A stretch of 33,194 nt of DNA, from assembly GCA_024640885.1 (NCBI GenBank), contig JAHEEC010000003.1:1-33194 (forward strand), read 5' to 3'. The position numbers were made by a program, and so were the translations under genes. This stretch comes from Bacteroidota bacterium. Lineage in GTDB: Bacteria > Bacteroidota > Bacteroidia > Bacteroidales > GCA-2748055. Below are positions 16,772-25,518 of the stretch, one piece after another (the first letter of the stretch is position 1; each line of letters opens with the position of its first letter). The notes under the pieces are model-generated. The model was not told the DNA's origin. It saw nothing but the letters and a program-made list of their open reading frames with translations, and ran no database searches.

Positions 16772-18112
16772 ATGGATCCAAAAGTTGAAAAATTCATGTC
16801 CCGGATCAAGGCCAAGAATCCGGCAGAAGCGGAATTTCACCAGGCCGTGCACGAGGTAGCCGAATCACTGATCCCTTTCATTGAAGAGAATCCAAGATAC
16901 AAACATGCCAGGGTACTGGAGCGGATCGCAGAACCTGAGCGGGTGATCCTGTTCAGGGTGCCCTGGATCAATGATAAAGGGGAGGTGGAGATCAACAGGG
17001 GGTACAGGATTGAAATGAATTCGGCCATTGGGCCATACAAAGGAGGCCTTCGATTTCACCCCACGGTGAACCTGGGCATTTTAAAATTCCTGGCATTCGA
17101 GCAGGTATTCAAGAACAGCCTCACCACCCTTCCCATGGGAGGGGGAAAGGGAGGTTCAGATTTTGATCCCAAAGGGAAATCCGACAACGAGGTGATGCGC
17201 TTCTGCCAGAGCTTCATGACTGAACTGTGCCGGCACATCGGGCCGGATACCGATGTTCCCGCCGGTGATATCGGGGTTGGAGGTCGTGAAATCGGATATC
17301 TTTTCGGACAGTACAAAAGGATCAAGAATGAATTTACCGGTGTCCTCACCGGGAAGGGCCTTCAGTGGGGAGGCAGCCTGATCCGTCCGGAAGCAACCGG
17401 TTACGGGGCTGTGTACTTTGCAGAGGAGATGCTGAACTCCCGGGGAGATTCCCTGAAGGGGAAGGTGGCTGCAGTTTCGGGATCCGGGAATGTGGCACAA
17501 TTTACGGTCCAGAAGCTCACCGAGATGGGGGGGAAAGCGCTTACCATGTCCGATTCAGCAGGCTGCATCTATGATCCGGAAGGAATTGATGCGGAAAAAC
17601 TTGCCTGGATCATGGAACTTAAAAATATCCGCCGGGGAAGGATCAAAGAATACGCGGAAAAATTTGGCTGTGAATATTTTGAAGGGAAACGTCCCTGGCA
17701 TGTGAAATGCGATGTGGCTTTCCCATCCGCTACCGAGAATGAGATCCGGAAGGAGGATGCTGAAACACTCATCAAGAACGGATGCAAGGTGATCAGCGAG
17801 GGAGCCAATATGCCATCCACACCGGATGCCATCGAGGTATACCTTCGATCCAGGATCCTCTACGGACCCGGGAAAGCGGCCAATGCAGGAGGGGTGGCTG
17901 TATCTGGACTGGAAATGACCCAGAACAGCATGCGCCTGCCATGGTCCAGGGAGGAGGTGGACAGCCGCCTGCATACCATCATGAAAAATATCCACCAGAC
18001 ATGCGTGGATTATGGTTCGGAAACGGACGGATATGTAAATTATGTGAACGGGGCCAACATCGGTGGATTCGTGAAGGTGGCAGATGCAATGCTTGCACAG
18101 GGGGTGGTTTAG
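16772..18112 (+). CDS. gdhA: Glutamate dehydrogenase, hexameric (probably NADP-type)
   Basis: The enzyme interconverts glutamate and 2-oxoglutarate plus ammonia; the hexameric 446-residue type usually works in ammonia assimilation with NADPH. The substrate-binding part has GPYKGGLRFHP with K90, LPMGGGKGGSDFDPKGKS with K126, and VPAGDIGVGGREIGY with D166. The dinucleotide fold shows SGSGNVAQF at 236-244. The length and the GGGKGGSDFDPKG sequence match the E. coli and Bacteroides GdhA group. It is preceded by a 129-nt gap with an inverted repeat that may be its control site, and followed after 98 nt by tatD. Confidence 0.95.
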   Translation: MDPKVEKFMSRIKAKNPAEAEFHQAVHEVAESLIPFIEENPRYKHARVLERIAEPERVILFRVPWINDKGEVEINRGYRIEMNSAIGPYKGGLRFHPTVNLGILKFLAFEQVFKNSLTTLPMGGGKGGSDFDPKGKSDNEVMRFCQSFMTELCRHIGPDTDVPAGDIGVGGREIGYLFGQYKRIKNEFTGVLTGKGLQWGGSLIRPEATGYGAVYFAEEMLNSRGDSLKGKVAAVSGSGNVAQFTVQKLTEMGGKALTMSDSAGCIYDPEGIDAEKLAWIMELKNIRRGRIKEYAEKFGCEYFEGKRPWHVKCDVAFPSATENEIRKEDAETLIKNGCKVISEGANMPSTPDAIEVYLRSRILYGPGKAANAGGVAVSGLEMTQNSMRLPWSREEVDSRLHTIMKNIHQTCVDYGSETDGYVNYVNGANIGGFVKVADAMLAQGVV

Positions 18113-18161
18113 GCATTAAGCCTTGAAAAACTGGATGTCGGGATCTCAAATCAGAGGGTGG

Positions 18162-18193
18162 TTTAAAATATGCGGAAGTAAGTTGTAAGTTTA
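18162..18193 (+). promoter_or_regulatory. Possible promoter of the tatD-asparaginase pair
   Basis: TTTA at 18162-18165, a 20-nt spacer and TAAGTTTA at 18186-18193 resemble the Bacteroidota consensus with one mismatch in each box. The tatD ATG is 17 nt beyond the -7 box. Confidence 0.35.
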
Positions 18194-18210
18194 TACCCGC
18201 ATAAAAAGAG

Positions 18211-18993
18211 ATGTACACCGATTCACATAGCCACCTTTACCTGGATGCATTTTCCGATGACCGGGATGCCATGGTTAGAAGGGCACTGGATGCGGGAGTC
18301 TCCCGCATGTTCCTGCCCAATATCGACAGCACCACCATTAAACCCATGTTCCGCATGCGGGATCAATACCCGGGGAGCTGCTTCCCGATGATGGGGCTTC
18401 ATCCCACCTCGGTCAAGCAAAATTATCAGGAAGAGCTGAGAACCATTGAAAAGCATCTTGATCCTCGGGAAATCATCGCCATTGGGGAGACAGGAATAGA
18501 TCTCTATTGGGATAAAACCTTCCTGAGGGAACAGGAAGAGGTTTTCAAAGTACAGATCCAATGGGCAAAGGAGATGAAACTTCCGCTGGTGATCCATGCA
18601 AGGGATTCGTTCCGGGAAATTTTCCGGGCAATGGATGAGGCCGGTACCATCGGATTGAGGGGGGTGTTCCACAGTTTTACGGGCTCACACGCAGAGCTGG
18701 AAAAAGCCCTTTCCTACGGTTTTATGATCGGGATCAACGGCATCGTCACTTTTAAGAACTCCACCCTGGGGGAGGTCGCGGGGTCGATTCCCCTGGACCG
18801 CCTATTGCTGGAGACCGATGCACCTTTCCTGGCGCCAGTTCCTTACCGGGGCAAAAGAAATGAGAGCAGTTATCTGGTGGAGGTTGCGGCAAAAATGGCA
18901 GATTTTCATAACTTGAACAAAGAAGAGCTGGGGAGAATTACCTCGCGCAACGCGGATCTCCTGTTTCAAATTCAGCCACCTCATGGAACCTGA
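18211..18993 (+). CDS. tatD: TatD-family metal-dependent deoxyribonuclease
   Basis: The 260-residue TIM-barrel hydrolase has all metal ligands of the TatD family: H6 and H8 (DSHSHL), E93 (IGETGIDLYW), H129 (VIHARDS), H154 (VFHSFTG) and D203 (LLLETDAPFL). PYRGKRNESS is the usual sequence after the catalytic aspartate. TatD nucleases act in 3'-5' DNA degradation and repair in the cytoplasm. Its last 11 nt overlap the asparaginase gene, so the two are translationally coupled. Confidence 0.92.
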   Translation: MYTDSHSHLYLDAFSDDRDAMVRRALDAGVSRMFLPNIDSTTIKPMFRMRDQYPGSCFPMMGLHPTSVKQNYQEELRTIEKHLDPREIIAIGETGIDLYWDKTFLREQEEVFKVQIQWAKEMKLPLVIHARDSFREIFRAMDEAGTIGLRGVFHSFTGSHAELEKALSYGFMIGINGIVTFKNSTLGEVAGSIPLDRLLLETDAPFLAPVPYRGKRNESSYLVEVAAKMADFHNLNKEELGRITSRNADLLFQIQPPHGT

Positions 18994-20020
18994 AAACACC
19001 TCCATATTAATAATATATACCGGTGGCACCATCGGAATGATTGAAGATCCCGTGAAAGGATTGTTGAAACCTTTCAACTTTAAGAAGATCCTGACCCAGA
19101 TCCCCGAGATCAAGGGATTCGGTTACCATCTTGAGTCCATCAGCTTTGAGCCCCCCATCGATTCGTCCAATATCGACATCTCCACCTGGATCCGCATCGC
19201 GGAGATCATTGAGGAGAATTACCATCTGTTTGATGGATTTGTGGTACTCCATGGAACCGACACCATGGCCTACTCGGCTTCAGCCCTGAGTTTTATGCTT
19301 GAAACACTGGACAAACCTGTCATTTTCACCGGGGCTCAGCTGCCCATCGGAGCCCTGAGAACCGACGGCAAGGAAAACCTGATCACCTCCATTGTCATTG
19401 CCGGAGCCAGGGAGTATGGTCTGCCCGTGGTTCCTGAAGTATGTATCTATTTTGAGAGCAAGCTCTCCCGGGGGAACCGGACCACCAAGGTGAGCGCAGA
19501 ACATTTCAATGCATTTCAATCAGCCAATTATCCATACCTGGCCATCGCAGGGGTGCATCTTGTCTATCACCGGGAAAATGTGTGGCAACCTGGCAAATTC
19601 AGGGAGCTGGTGGTTCACAAGAAGCTCAACAACCACATTGCCATCATGAAACTTTTTCCCGGCCTGACCCCCGAATATATGGATGCGGTAATGGGTTACA
19701 GGGATCTGAAGGCCCTGATCCTGGAGACTTATGGAGCCGGCAATGCCCCCACCGGCAAATGGTTCATGGAGAGGATCAAAAAAGCGGTGGACAGGGGAGT
19801 GATCATCCTGGATGTCACTCAGTGCATCAGGGGAAGCGTGGAAATGGGCAGGTATGAGACCAGCAGGCATCTTCTAAATGCCGGGGTGATAAGCGGTTAT
19901 GATCTCACTACCGAAGCCGCTACCACAAAACTGATGGTCCTGCTGGCACAAAATCTGAAGGATGAAGAGGTTAAAATCCTTTTAAATACATCGCTTAAGG
20001 GAGAAATCACTCTGTCATGA
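18983..20020 (+). CDS. ansA: Type I (cytoplasmic) L-asparaginase
   Basis: The 345-residue enzyme hydrolyses asparagine to aspartate and ammonia. Catalytic residues of the AnsA type are in place: YTGGTIGM with T16, VVLHGTDTMAY with T92 and D93, and GNRTTKV with K169. There is no signal peptide, in keeping with the cytoplasmic AnsA group rather than periplasmic AnsB. The start codon lies inside the end of tatD (11-nt overlap, different frame). The gene is followed by 151 nt and then tRNA-Ser, with a T-rich stretch but no hairpin after its stop. Confidence 0.93.
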   Translation: MEPENTSILIIYTGGTIGMIEDPVKGLLKPFNFKKILTQIPEIKGFGYHLESISFEPPIDSSNIDISTWIRIAEIIEENYHLFDGFVVLHGTDTMAYSASALSFMLETLDKPVIFTGAQLPIGALRTDGKENLITSIVIAGAREYGLPVVPEVCIYFESKLSRGNRTTKVSAEHFNAFQSANYPYLAIAGVHLVYHRENVWQPGKFRELVVHKKLNNHIAIMKLFPGLTPEYMDAVMGYRDLKALILETYGAGNAPTGKWFMERIKKAVDRGVIILDVTQCIRGSVEMGRYETSRHLLNAGVISGYDLTTEAATTKLMVLLAQNLKDEEVKILLNTSLKGEITLS

Positions 20021-20171
20021 GTGCTAGTTTTAATATTTTTTTGTATTTTTCGCCGCGAATTTCTCAATTGGGTATTTCGCTCTACCTGATGCAGGTGTGG
20101 TTCTTATAAAAATCTGGAGATAAGCGGGTTTGAAAGGAATAGTGAGGCCCGGGAAAGAGATTTGACAGTAC
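20021..20171. other. Gap between asparaginase and tRNA-Ser, no gene seen
   Basis: The gap holds a T-rich run just after the asparaginase stop and a small inverted repeat, ACCTG-atg-CAGGT (20084-20096). I find no open frame and no promoter pair I would trust for the tRNA. Confidence 0.5.
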
Positions 20172-20259
20172 GGAGAGGTGCAGGAGTGGCTGAACTGGCA
20201 CGCCTGGAAAGCGTGTGTACCCCTAAAGGGTACCGAGGGTTCGAATCCCTCTCTCTCCG
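20172..20259 (+). tRNA. tRNA-Ser (GGA)
   Basis: An 88-nt class II tRNA. The acceptor stem pairs 20172-20178 with 20252-20258 (one G-U), with discriminator G at 20259. The anticodon stem CACGC/GCGTG (20199-20203 with 20211-20215) encloses the loop CTGGAAA with anticodon GGA at 20206-20208, reading UCC and UCU. A long variable arm (20216-20234) contains GTACCC pairing with GGGTAC, as required for serine tRNA. The T arm is GAGGG-TTCGAAT-CCCTC. The CCA end is not encoded. Confidence 0.96.
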
Positions 20260-20280
20260 CAACGTTCCTGGGTAAAAATT

Positions 20281-20298
20281 AATATCTTAAACGATATT
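20281..20298. repeat. Small hairpin in the exbB leader region
   Basis: AATATC and GATATT form a perfect 6-bp inverted repeat with a TTAAAC loop in the 172-nt gap between the tRNA and exbB. No T-run follows. The rest of the gap (20260-20431) holds no gene; just before exbB it is A-rich (ACAAACAAACAAC), the usual Bacteroidota start context. Confidence 0.35.
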
Positions 20299-20431
20299 GG
20301 AGCGGGAAAATCAGAAGTTGACAATGAAGCAGGCTTTGAATAATCCTCTCCTTCGGCAACGTAGATTGGATTATATGTTTTAAATTGCATTAATCACGTT
20401 AAATAATAAAGTAAAACAAACAAACAACACC

Positions 20432-21250
20432 ATGAAAAAATTATTTGCATTGATAGCCGTATTCGGGATGCTTTTTATGGGAGCATCTATCTTTGCACAG
20501 GATGAACCCACAGATTCTCCTGTGACAGAAGATGCCTCACAGGTTGCTGAAGAGCCTGTGGCTGCAGTTGTTCCTGCTGCCCAAGCACCGGTTACAGAAG
20601 ATGGAGGTGGCCTCGCAGTACTGCATACCACCTTAAAAACCAAGTTCATTGAAGGTGGTGCAGGCTTTATGGGCACTGTGCTCCTGACACTGATCTTCGG
20701 TCTGGCACTGGCGTTTGAAAGGATCATTTACCTGAATATGGCAGCCACCAACACCGACAAGCTGCTGTCATCCGTGGAAGAAGCACTTAAGGATGGTGGA
20801 GTGGAAGCAGCCAAAGAAGTGTGCAGGAACACCCGTGGACCGGTAGCCAGTATTTTCTACCAGGGGCTTGACAGGGTGAATGAGGGAATTGATGTGGTCG
20901 AAAAGTCGGTTGTTTCTTATGGCAGTGTCCAGATGGGTCTCCTTGAAAAGAACCTCTCCTGGATCTCACTTTTCATTGCCATCGCTCCGATGCTTGGATT
21001 TATGGGTACAGTTATTGGTATGATCGATGCCTTTGACAAGATTCAGCAACAGGGAGATATTTCTCCAACCATTGTTGCCGGGGGTATTAAGATCGCTCTT
21101 ATCACTACTGTATTCGGATTGGTAGTTGCCATTATCCTGCAGATTTTCTATAATTACCTGGTATCTCAGATTGACGGAATTGTCAATAAGATGGAGGATG
21201 CATCCATTTCACTGGTGGACCTTCTGGTAAAACATAATCTTAAAAAATAA
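20432..21250 (+). CDS. exbB: ExbB/TolQ/MotA-type proton channel protein with signal peptide
   Basis: The 272-residue protein has a cleavable signal peptide (1-22, ending SIFAQ), an acidic and Ala/Pro-rich linker (24-60), and three membrane helices at about 78-98, 176-199 and 218-242. The long cytoplasmic loop between helices 1 and 2 and the motif PMLGFMGTVIGMIDAF (186-201) are diagnostic of ExbB/TolQ. It forms the pentameric proton channel that energises TonB. It heads a four-gene operon with a membrane protein and two ExbD proteins, spaced by 6, 29 and 13 nt and ended by the terminator at 23112-23145. No TonB gene is in the window. Confidence 0.92.
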   Translation: MKKLFALIAVFGMLFMGASIFAQDEPTDSPVTEDASQVAEEPVAAVVPAAQAPVTEDGGGLAVLHTTLKTKFIEGGAGFMGTVLLTLIFGLALAFERIIYLNMAATNTDKLLSSVEEALKDGGVEAAKEVCRNTRGPVASIFYQGLDRVNEGIDVVEKSVVSYGSVQMGLLEKNLSWISLFIAIAPMLGFMGTVIGMIDAFDKIQQQGDISPTIVAGGIKIALITTVFGLVVAIILQIFYNYLVSQIDGIVNKMEDASISLVDLLVKHNLKK

Positions 21251-21256
21251 GCAGCT

Positions 21257-21922
21257 ATGGCTTTTTCCAAATTAACAAGGGTCTTACTGTATGTGATAGC
21301 AGGGATTTCCATTCTCGTGATCCTGTTCTTCTACGCCGGGCCCAAGACTGTCAATTATGATCAGCTTGAGATGCGAGTGGAAGAGGCACTTAATCCGGTA
21401 GATCTGACGCCGGCTGCCCCGTTGCCAGCAGTGGATACCACAACGCAGGATTCTGCATCAGTTGGGGAGGTAGCCGCTGTTGAGCCAGCCGACCAGGGTG
21501 GAACCGGACCTATGAGCTCCTCTGAACTGGCAATTGCTGCATCGACCATAAACCTGAAGGAACACCTTTCGGGCTGGGAATACCTGGTATGGTTTCGTAC
21601 AGATATTGCTTTGGTTTGGGCATATGTGCTTATCATGATCACGCTTTTATCATCTATTGTGTTCCCGCTGATAAATGCTTTTTCAAACACGAGGCGCCTG
21701 ATCAGGTTGGTGGCCGTGCTTGCAGGTTCTGCAGTACTGTTAGTGGTTGCATACCTTCTTTCTTCAGGCACTCCAATTGAGATCATTGGGTATACCGGAA
21801 CTGATAACAGTGATCCCGGAACCCTTAAAATGATAGATACAGGGCTGTTTGTGACCTACATGATGTTTGGGGTTGCACTGGCTTCAATTATCTATGCCAT
21901 TATCTCAAGGGCATTTAAGTAA
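21257..21922 (+). CDS. Four-helix membrane protein of the ExbB-ExbD operon
   Basis: The 221-residue protein has a first helix at 8-27, a long Ala/Pro-rich periplasmic segment (30-110), and helices at about 117-137, 150-169 and 196-216. I do not recognise a named family, but membrane proteins of this layout are regularly found between exbB and exbD in Bacteroidota, so it is probably an accessory part of the complex. The ExbB stop is only 6 nt upstream and the first ExbD starts 29 nt downstream. Confidence 0.7.
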   Translation: MAFSKLTRVLLYVIAGISILVILFFYAGPKTVNYDQLEMRVEEALNPVDLTPAAPLPAVDTTTQDSASVGEVAAVEPADQGGTGPMSSSELAIAASTINLKEHLSGWEYLVWFRTDIALVWAYVLIMITLLSSIVFPLINAFSNTRRLIRLVAVLAGSAVLLVVAYLLSSGTPIEIIGYTGTDNSDPGTLKMIDTGLFVTYMMFGVALASIIYAIISRAFK

Positions 21923-21951
21923 GAATACATTTTGTAAAAAAACAGAAACCA

Positions 21952-22572
21952 ATGGCAAGAGAAACACCGGAAGTCAATGGAGGATCACTGGCTGATATTG
22001 CCTTTCTCCTCTTGATATTCTTCCTGGTTACCACCACCATGGATATCGATACAGGAATCACCAGGCTTCTGCCTCCTGAACCTGAACCAGGCCAGGAGAC
22101 AGATATCAGGGTGAATAAGCGCAACGTGCTGGTGGTACTGCTTAACCGCAGCGACCGGCTGATGGTTGGCGGTGAAGAGATGGACCGGCTGGAACTTAAA
22201 GCCAAGACCATTGAATTCTTTACCAACCCGCTTAACAACGAGGAACTCCCGGTAATGGAAGAGACCGAGGTGCAGTTCCCTCCGGGAAGTTCCCCATTAT
22301 TGCCTGCCGATGGGATGTGGAGAGGCAAGGTGTCCAAAGGGGTCATCTCCCTTCAGAATGACCGTTCCACCACCTATGGAAAATACCTCCAGGTGCAGAA
22401 CGAGCTGGTGGCAGCCGTGAACGAATTGAGAAATAATTTCTGTAACCTTTACTTTGATAAAGATTATGAGGAATTGAACACGGCCAACCCCATTGAGGAA
22501 GAGATCCAGAATGGAATTCGGGATATTTACAAAATGAATATTTCCGAATCGGAACCCAAAAACATAAAATAG
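21952..22572 (+). CDS. exbD: ExbD/TolR-family protein 1
   Basis: The 206-residue protein has the short cytoplasmic start and single helix of ExbD (about 14-29) with the key acidic residue D15 in GSLADIAFLLLIFFLV, equivalent to the proton-relay aspartate in the ExbD helix. The periplasmic part is longer than in E. coli ExbD (141 residues) and has an acidic C-terminus. Two different ExbD genes in one operon may allow hetero-oligomers in the channel. Confidence 0.9.
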   Translation: MARETPEVNGGSLADIAFLLLIFFLVTTTMDIDTGITRLLPPEPEPGQETDIRVNKRNVLVVLLNRSDRLMVGGEEMDRLELKAKTIEFFTNPLNNEELPVMEETEVQFPPGSSPLLPADGMWRGKVSKGVISLQNDRSTTYGKYLQVQNELVAAVNELRNNFCNLYFDKDYEELNTANPIEEEIQNGIRDIYKMNISESEPKNIK

Positions 22573-22585
22573 GAGGACCCAGCTC

Positions 22586-23086
22586 ATGTCGAAATTCAGA
22601 AGGAAAAAAGGGAAAGGTCTTCAGAGGATCAACACCGCTTCACTGCCTGACATTGTTTTCATGCTTCTATTCTTTTTCATGGTGTCGACTACAATGCGGG
22701 AAACAGAAGTTCAGGTCAGGGTTACAGTTCCTGAAGCCACAGAGGTGAAGAAACTGGAGAAAAAATCTCTCGTCAGTTACATCTACGTTGGCCGGCCCGT
22801 TGCACATGTGGCCAGGATGTACGGAACAGAGCCCCTGGTCCAGCTTAATGACAAGCTGGTGAGTGAGGAGGGTATCCCCTATGAATCCATACAGGATTTT
22901 GTACTGTTCGAGCGGGAAAAACTGCCCGAGTCGGATAAGAACAGAATGACCATGTCGCTGCGTATTGACCAGAATATTCCCATGGGTAAGGTGGACGATG
23001 TGAAGCAGGCACTCAGGCGTGCCAAAGCCTTGATCATTAATTACTCTGCCAGGAAAGAATACAGGGAGCAGGGGCGGCAAAGGTAA
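22586..23086 (+). CDS. exbD: ExbD/TolR-family protein 2
   Basis: The 166-residue protein starts with a strongly basic cytoplasmic segment (FRRKKGKGLQR) and then the helix SLPDIVFMLLFFFMV with conserved D22. It differs from the first ExbD in having a lysine-rich N-terminus and a shorter periplasmic domain. It lies 13 nt after the first ExbD gene and is the last gene before the terminator. Confidence 0.9.
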   Translation: MSKFRRKKGKGLQRINTASLPDIVFMLLFFFMVSTTMRETEVQVRVTVPEATEVKKLEKKSLVSYIYVGRPVAHVARMYGTEPLVQLNDKLVSEEGIPYESIQDFVLFEREKLPESDKNRMTMSLRIDQNIPMGKVDDVKQALRRAKALIINYSARKEYREQGRQR

Positions 23087-23111
23087 CTGAAAAAATTATT
23101 TGTTTTACAGA

Positions 23112-23145
23112 CAGGGCTCACCCCAGAGGTGGGCCCTGTTTTTTT
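23112..23145 (+). terminator. Rho-independent terminator of the exb operon
   Basis: An 11-bp stem, CAGGGCTCACC (23112-23122) with GGTGGGCCCTG (23128-23138), one G-T pair and a 5-nt loop, is followed by seven T residues. It lies 25 nt after the last exbD stop. The T-run overlaps the stop codon of the convergent gene at 23144. Confidence 0.9.
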
Positions 23146-24127
23146 ATACGTATAATACGCCATAGATCTGATCGACCATATCCTGCAGGGTCTTCGGCTG
23201 GTCGAAGACGGCCCGTTTCTTTAGAAAACGCTCCGTGTGGTAAAACAGTTTCTCTTTATCAGATCCGGTGAAATCCTCAAGCCGGCTGTCAAAATAGAGT
23301 TCGCTGATGTTTTTGCCATACAGCTTTTTGATGGAATTCCCCAACCCGAACAACAGGTAATACTTGGATATGGGTTTTGCCGGATTTTCGTAGTCACAAT
23401 AGATCTTATCCACGTAACTCCCGTTCTCATAAATGACCACTTCGCTCACAAATCCCTCATAGGTGTAAAAGATCCATTCACCGTGTCGCTGGCGGGTCTT
23501 CTTAAATCCCTGGTATTTGATGGTTCCGTCACTGTAGAGTTCCATTTCAGGCACATAGAATTTCCCGCTGGGAGCCTTAACTTTCCCGTTCACAAGGGTT
23601 CGGTCTTCGATCCCGAAATAGGTGAGGTATGGAATCTCTGCAATGATCTCCTCGGGACGTGTCAGATCTTCTATTTTTTCATAATTGGCCCCTGCAAAGA
23701 CCTCCTCTGCATGTTCAATGAGCAGTTCCTGTTCATAAATTCCATCTTCAAATGCTTTCCGGTCGCGCAGTTTGGTGATCAACACCCCCATATCCACAAC
23801 TGCACTTGCACTCAGGTCCGCGAGTCCCATTGAAGAAACGATCAACTCCTTTTCGTTCCTGTACATGCACGAATTAAGCTTGTCATGGTAAAGGATCCTG
23901 AGGTTCTTAAATTCCTTGAACCACCGCTGGCCCCTGATCTGCCCCCTGTCATTTCCATATAACAGTGTAATCCTGACATTTCGCTGATCTGCCTGGTTGA
24001 ATCTCAGAAGGATACTTTCATGCAATTTGAGCACGGGTGAGAAGAATACAATTTCACCTGTAGCCTCGGAGATTAACCGGTCAATCTGGTAGGCATTGCC
24101 CACTGAGGACAAGAATTCAGCAGCCAT
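23144..24127 (-). CDS. Phospholipase-D-like protein with MORN-type C-terminal repeats
   Basis: The 327-residue protein has a PLD-like N-terminal domain (about 14-140): EIVFFSPVLKLHESIL for the first strand and helix, RILYHDKLNSCMYRN with the HxK pair H81/K83, then LIVSSMGLADLSA in place of the GSxN motif. There is only one HxK motif, so an active enzyme would need to dimerise, as in Nuc-type nucleases. The middle (190-245) has MORN/YwqK-type strands, MELYSDGTIKYQGFKKTRQ and HGEWIFYTYEGF. The C-terminal 80 residues are not recognised. There is no signal peptide, so it is probably cytoplasmic. Substrate (DNA, lipid or none) is unknown. Confidence 0.65.
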   Translation of the reverse strand: MAAEFLSSVGNAYQIDRLISEATGEIVFFSPVLKLHESILLRFNQADQRNVRITLLYGNDRGQIRGQRWFKEFKNLRILYHDKLNSCMYRNEKELIVSSMGLADLSASAVVDMGVLITKLRDRKAFEDGIYEQELLIEHAEEVFAGANYEKIEDLTRPEEIIAEIPYLTYFGIEDRTLVNGKVKAPSGKFYVPEMELYSDGTIKYQGFKKTRQRHGEWIFYTYEGFVSEVVIYENGSYVDKIYCDYENPAKPISKYYLLFGLGNSIKKLYGKNISELYFDSRLEDFTGSDKEKLFYHTERFLKKRAVFDQPKTLQDMVDQIYGVLYV

Positions 24128-24237
24128 TTGGATGTGTCATATGAATGGTTCTATTTCTGGGTACTGAAAATATGGAAAAAAGTCGCTGACTCTTTGAAGA
24201 AATATCAACACTCCTTTACTACGGTTTCAATTTACCC

Positions 24238-25335
24238 TCACTTTGAACCGGAACTTCCGGGTGAGGGACCCATTTCCACCCGGGTCCGGGGGAGGCACCC
24301 CGAATGATGTTCCTGCAGGAATTCGATTAGCTTTTCTCTCACATAAACCCTTAGATCCCATGATGTAGAAGAATTTGCCGCACTCATCAAGGCGCGAATC
24401 TCGATGGTGCGGTCAGTGGAATTGGTCACCTGCAAAACCCCTGTTTTGCCATCCCACAGGCTACTCTCTTCAAGAATCTTCATGAAAGCCCCCCTCACCT
24501 TCTCCACAGGAAGCTGGTAATCAGCATAAATAAAGACGGTTCCGAGGATATCGGCTGAATTACGGGTCCAGTTCTGAAACGGAGTTTCAATAAAATAGGT
24601 TGTGGGTACGATGAGCCTTCTTTTATCCCAGATCCTTACCACCACATAGGTAAGGGTGATCTCTTCGATCCAACCCCATTCGCCTTCCACGATCACCACA
24701 TCTTCGATCCGGATGGGCTGGGTGAGTGCAATCTGGAAACCTGCCAGAATTGAGGAGAGCAGTTTTTGGGCCGCAAAGCCAATAATGATCCCCGCCACGC
24801 CTGCCGATGCAAACATACTGATCCCGATCCGCCGGATACTTTCAAAGGTCATCAATGCCAATGCCAGGGAGATCAGGATCACCATGAAAATAATAATCCT
24901 TTCAAGGACCCTGAACTGGGTGTACACTTTTCGTGCCTTCAGGTTATCCTTTTCTGAAATATCGTACTGGTTCAGGATCAGTTCCCGTGTGAGGTTAATG
25001 GAACGGATCAGGAGCCAGGTCACACAGAATATGATGGCTATGGTGATAAAATGGTTTACTGCTTCAGAGGTTTTCGCCTCAACGGTGAACAGCTCCTTGA
25101 GGATGATGAAGTCCACAAGAAGGATCACAGTCAGAATAGGGTTTCTGAATTTTCTCCATGCAAGCCAGAGGGTATTATCCTCTTTTTTCCGGTTGATCCT
25201 GCTAAAAAGCCTTGAAAGCAGAAGGTGCAAAAGAAGACTGGCAAGAATTACCACCGAAGCAATGATCCAGGGGGCAATGGCGGTATCCGATGTGAGTGTC
25301 CACTGGTCAAAAAAATGTTGGAATTTCTTTATCAT
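24238..25335 (-). CDS. MscS-family mechanosensitive ion channel
   Basis: The 365-residue protein has helices at about 20-42, 66-83, 93-113 and 146-164 and a pore helix at 170-203 (SAGVAGIIIGFAAQKLLSS), followed by the MscS beta domain, IRIEDVVIVEGEWGWIEEITLTYVVVR, and a C-terminal alpha/beta domain. Such channels open on membrane tension in hypo-osmotic shock. The ending GPSPGSSGSK is a flexible tail. It stands 110 nt from the PLD-like gene and 183 nt from the TonB-dependent receptor. Confidence 0.92.
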   Translation of the reverse strand: MIKKFQHFFDQWTLTSDTAIAPWIIASVVILASLLLHLLLSRLFSRINRKKEDNTLWLAWRKFRNPILTVILLVDFIILKELFTVEAKTSEAVNHFITIAIIFCVTWLLIRSINLTRELILNQYDISEKDNLKARKVYTQFRVLERIIIFMVILISLALALMTFESIRRIGISMFASAGVAGIIIGFAAQKLLSSILAGFQIALTQPIRIEDVVIVEGEWGWIEEITLTYVVVRIWDKRRLIVPTTYFIETPFQNWTRNSADILGTVFIYADYQLPVEKVRGAFMKILEESSLWDGKTGVLQVTNSTDRTIEIRALMSAANSSTSWDLRVYVREKLIEFLQEHHSGCLPRTRVEMGPSPGSSGSK

Positions 25336-25394
25336 TCGTTATGGATTATAATATTTGAACCATCCTGATCACAGCTCCTGCCACTGGATATCCG

Positions 25395-25415
25395 CTGGCT
25401 GATTTAATTAGCCAG
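25395..25415. repeat. Inverted repeat between the receptor and MscS genes
   Basis: CTGGCT and AGCCAG form a perfect 6-bp inverted repeat with a 9-nt loop. No T-run follows on the minus strand, so it is a weak terminator candidate for the receptor gene. The rest of the 183-nt gap shows no gene. Confidence 0.3.
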
Positions 25416-25518
25416 AGAAAGCAGGACAAAAACCGCAGGTGCATTATGCATCCCGACGGCTGCCTCAGGGGAACCCGAAGCCCCACCACCAATCTCTGGT
25501 TGTTGATTTTCCGCAATT

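Noticed and set aside
20318-20346. TTGACA-N17-TAATCC upstream of exbB as a sigma-70-type promoter
   Set aside because: The second box is a poor match and the Bacteroidota primary sigma factor uses a different consensus; I cannot support it.
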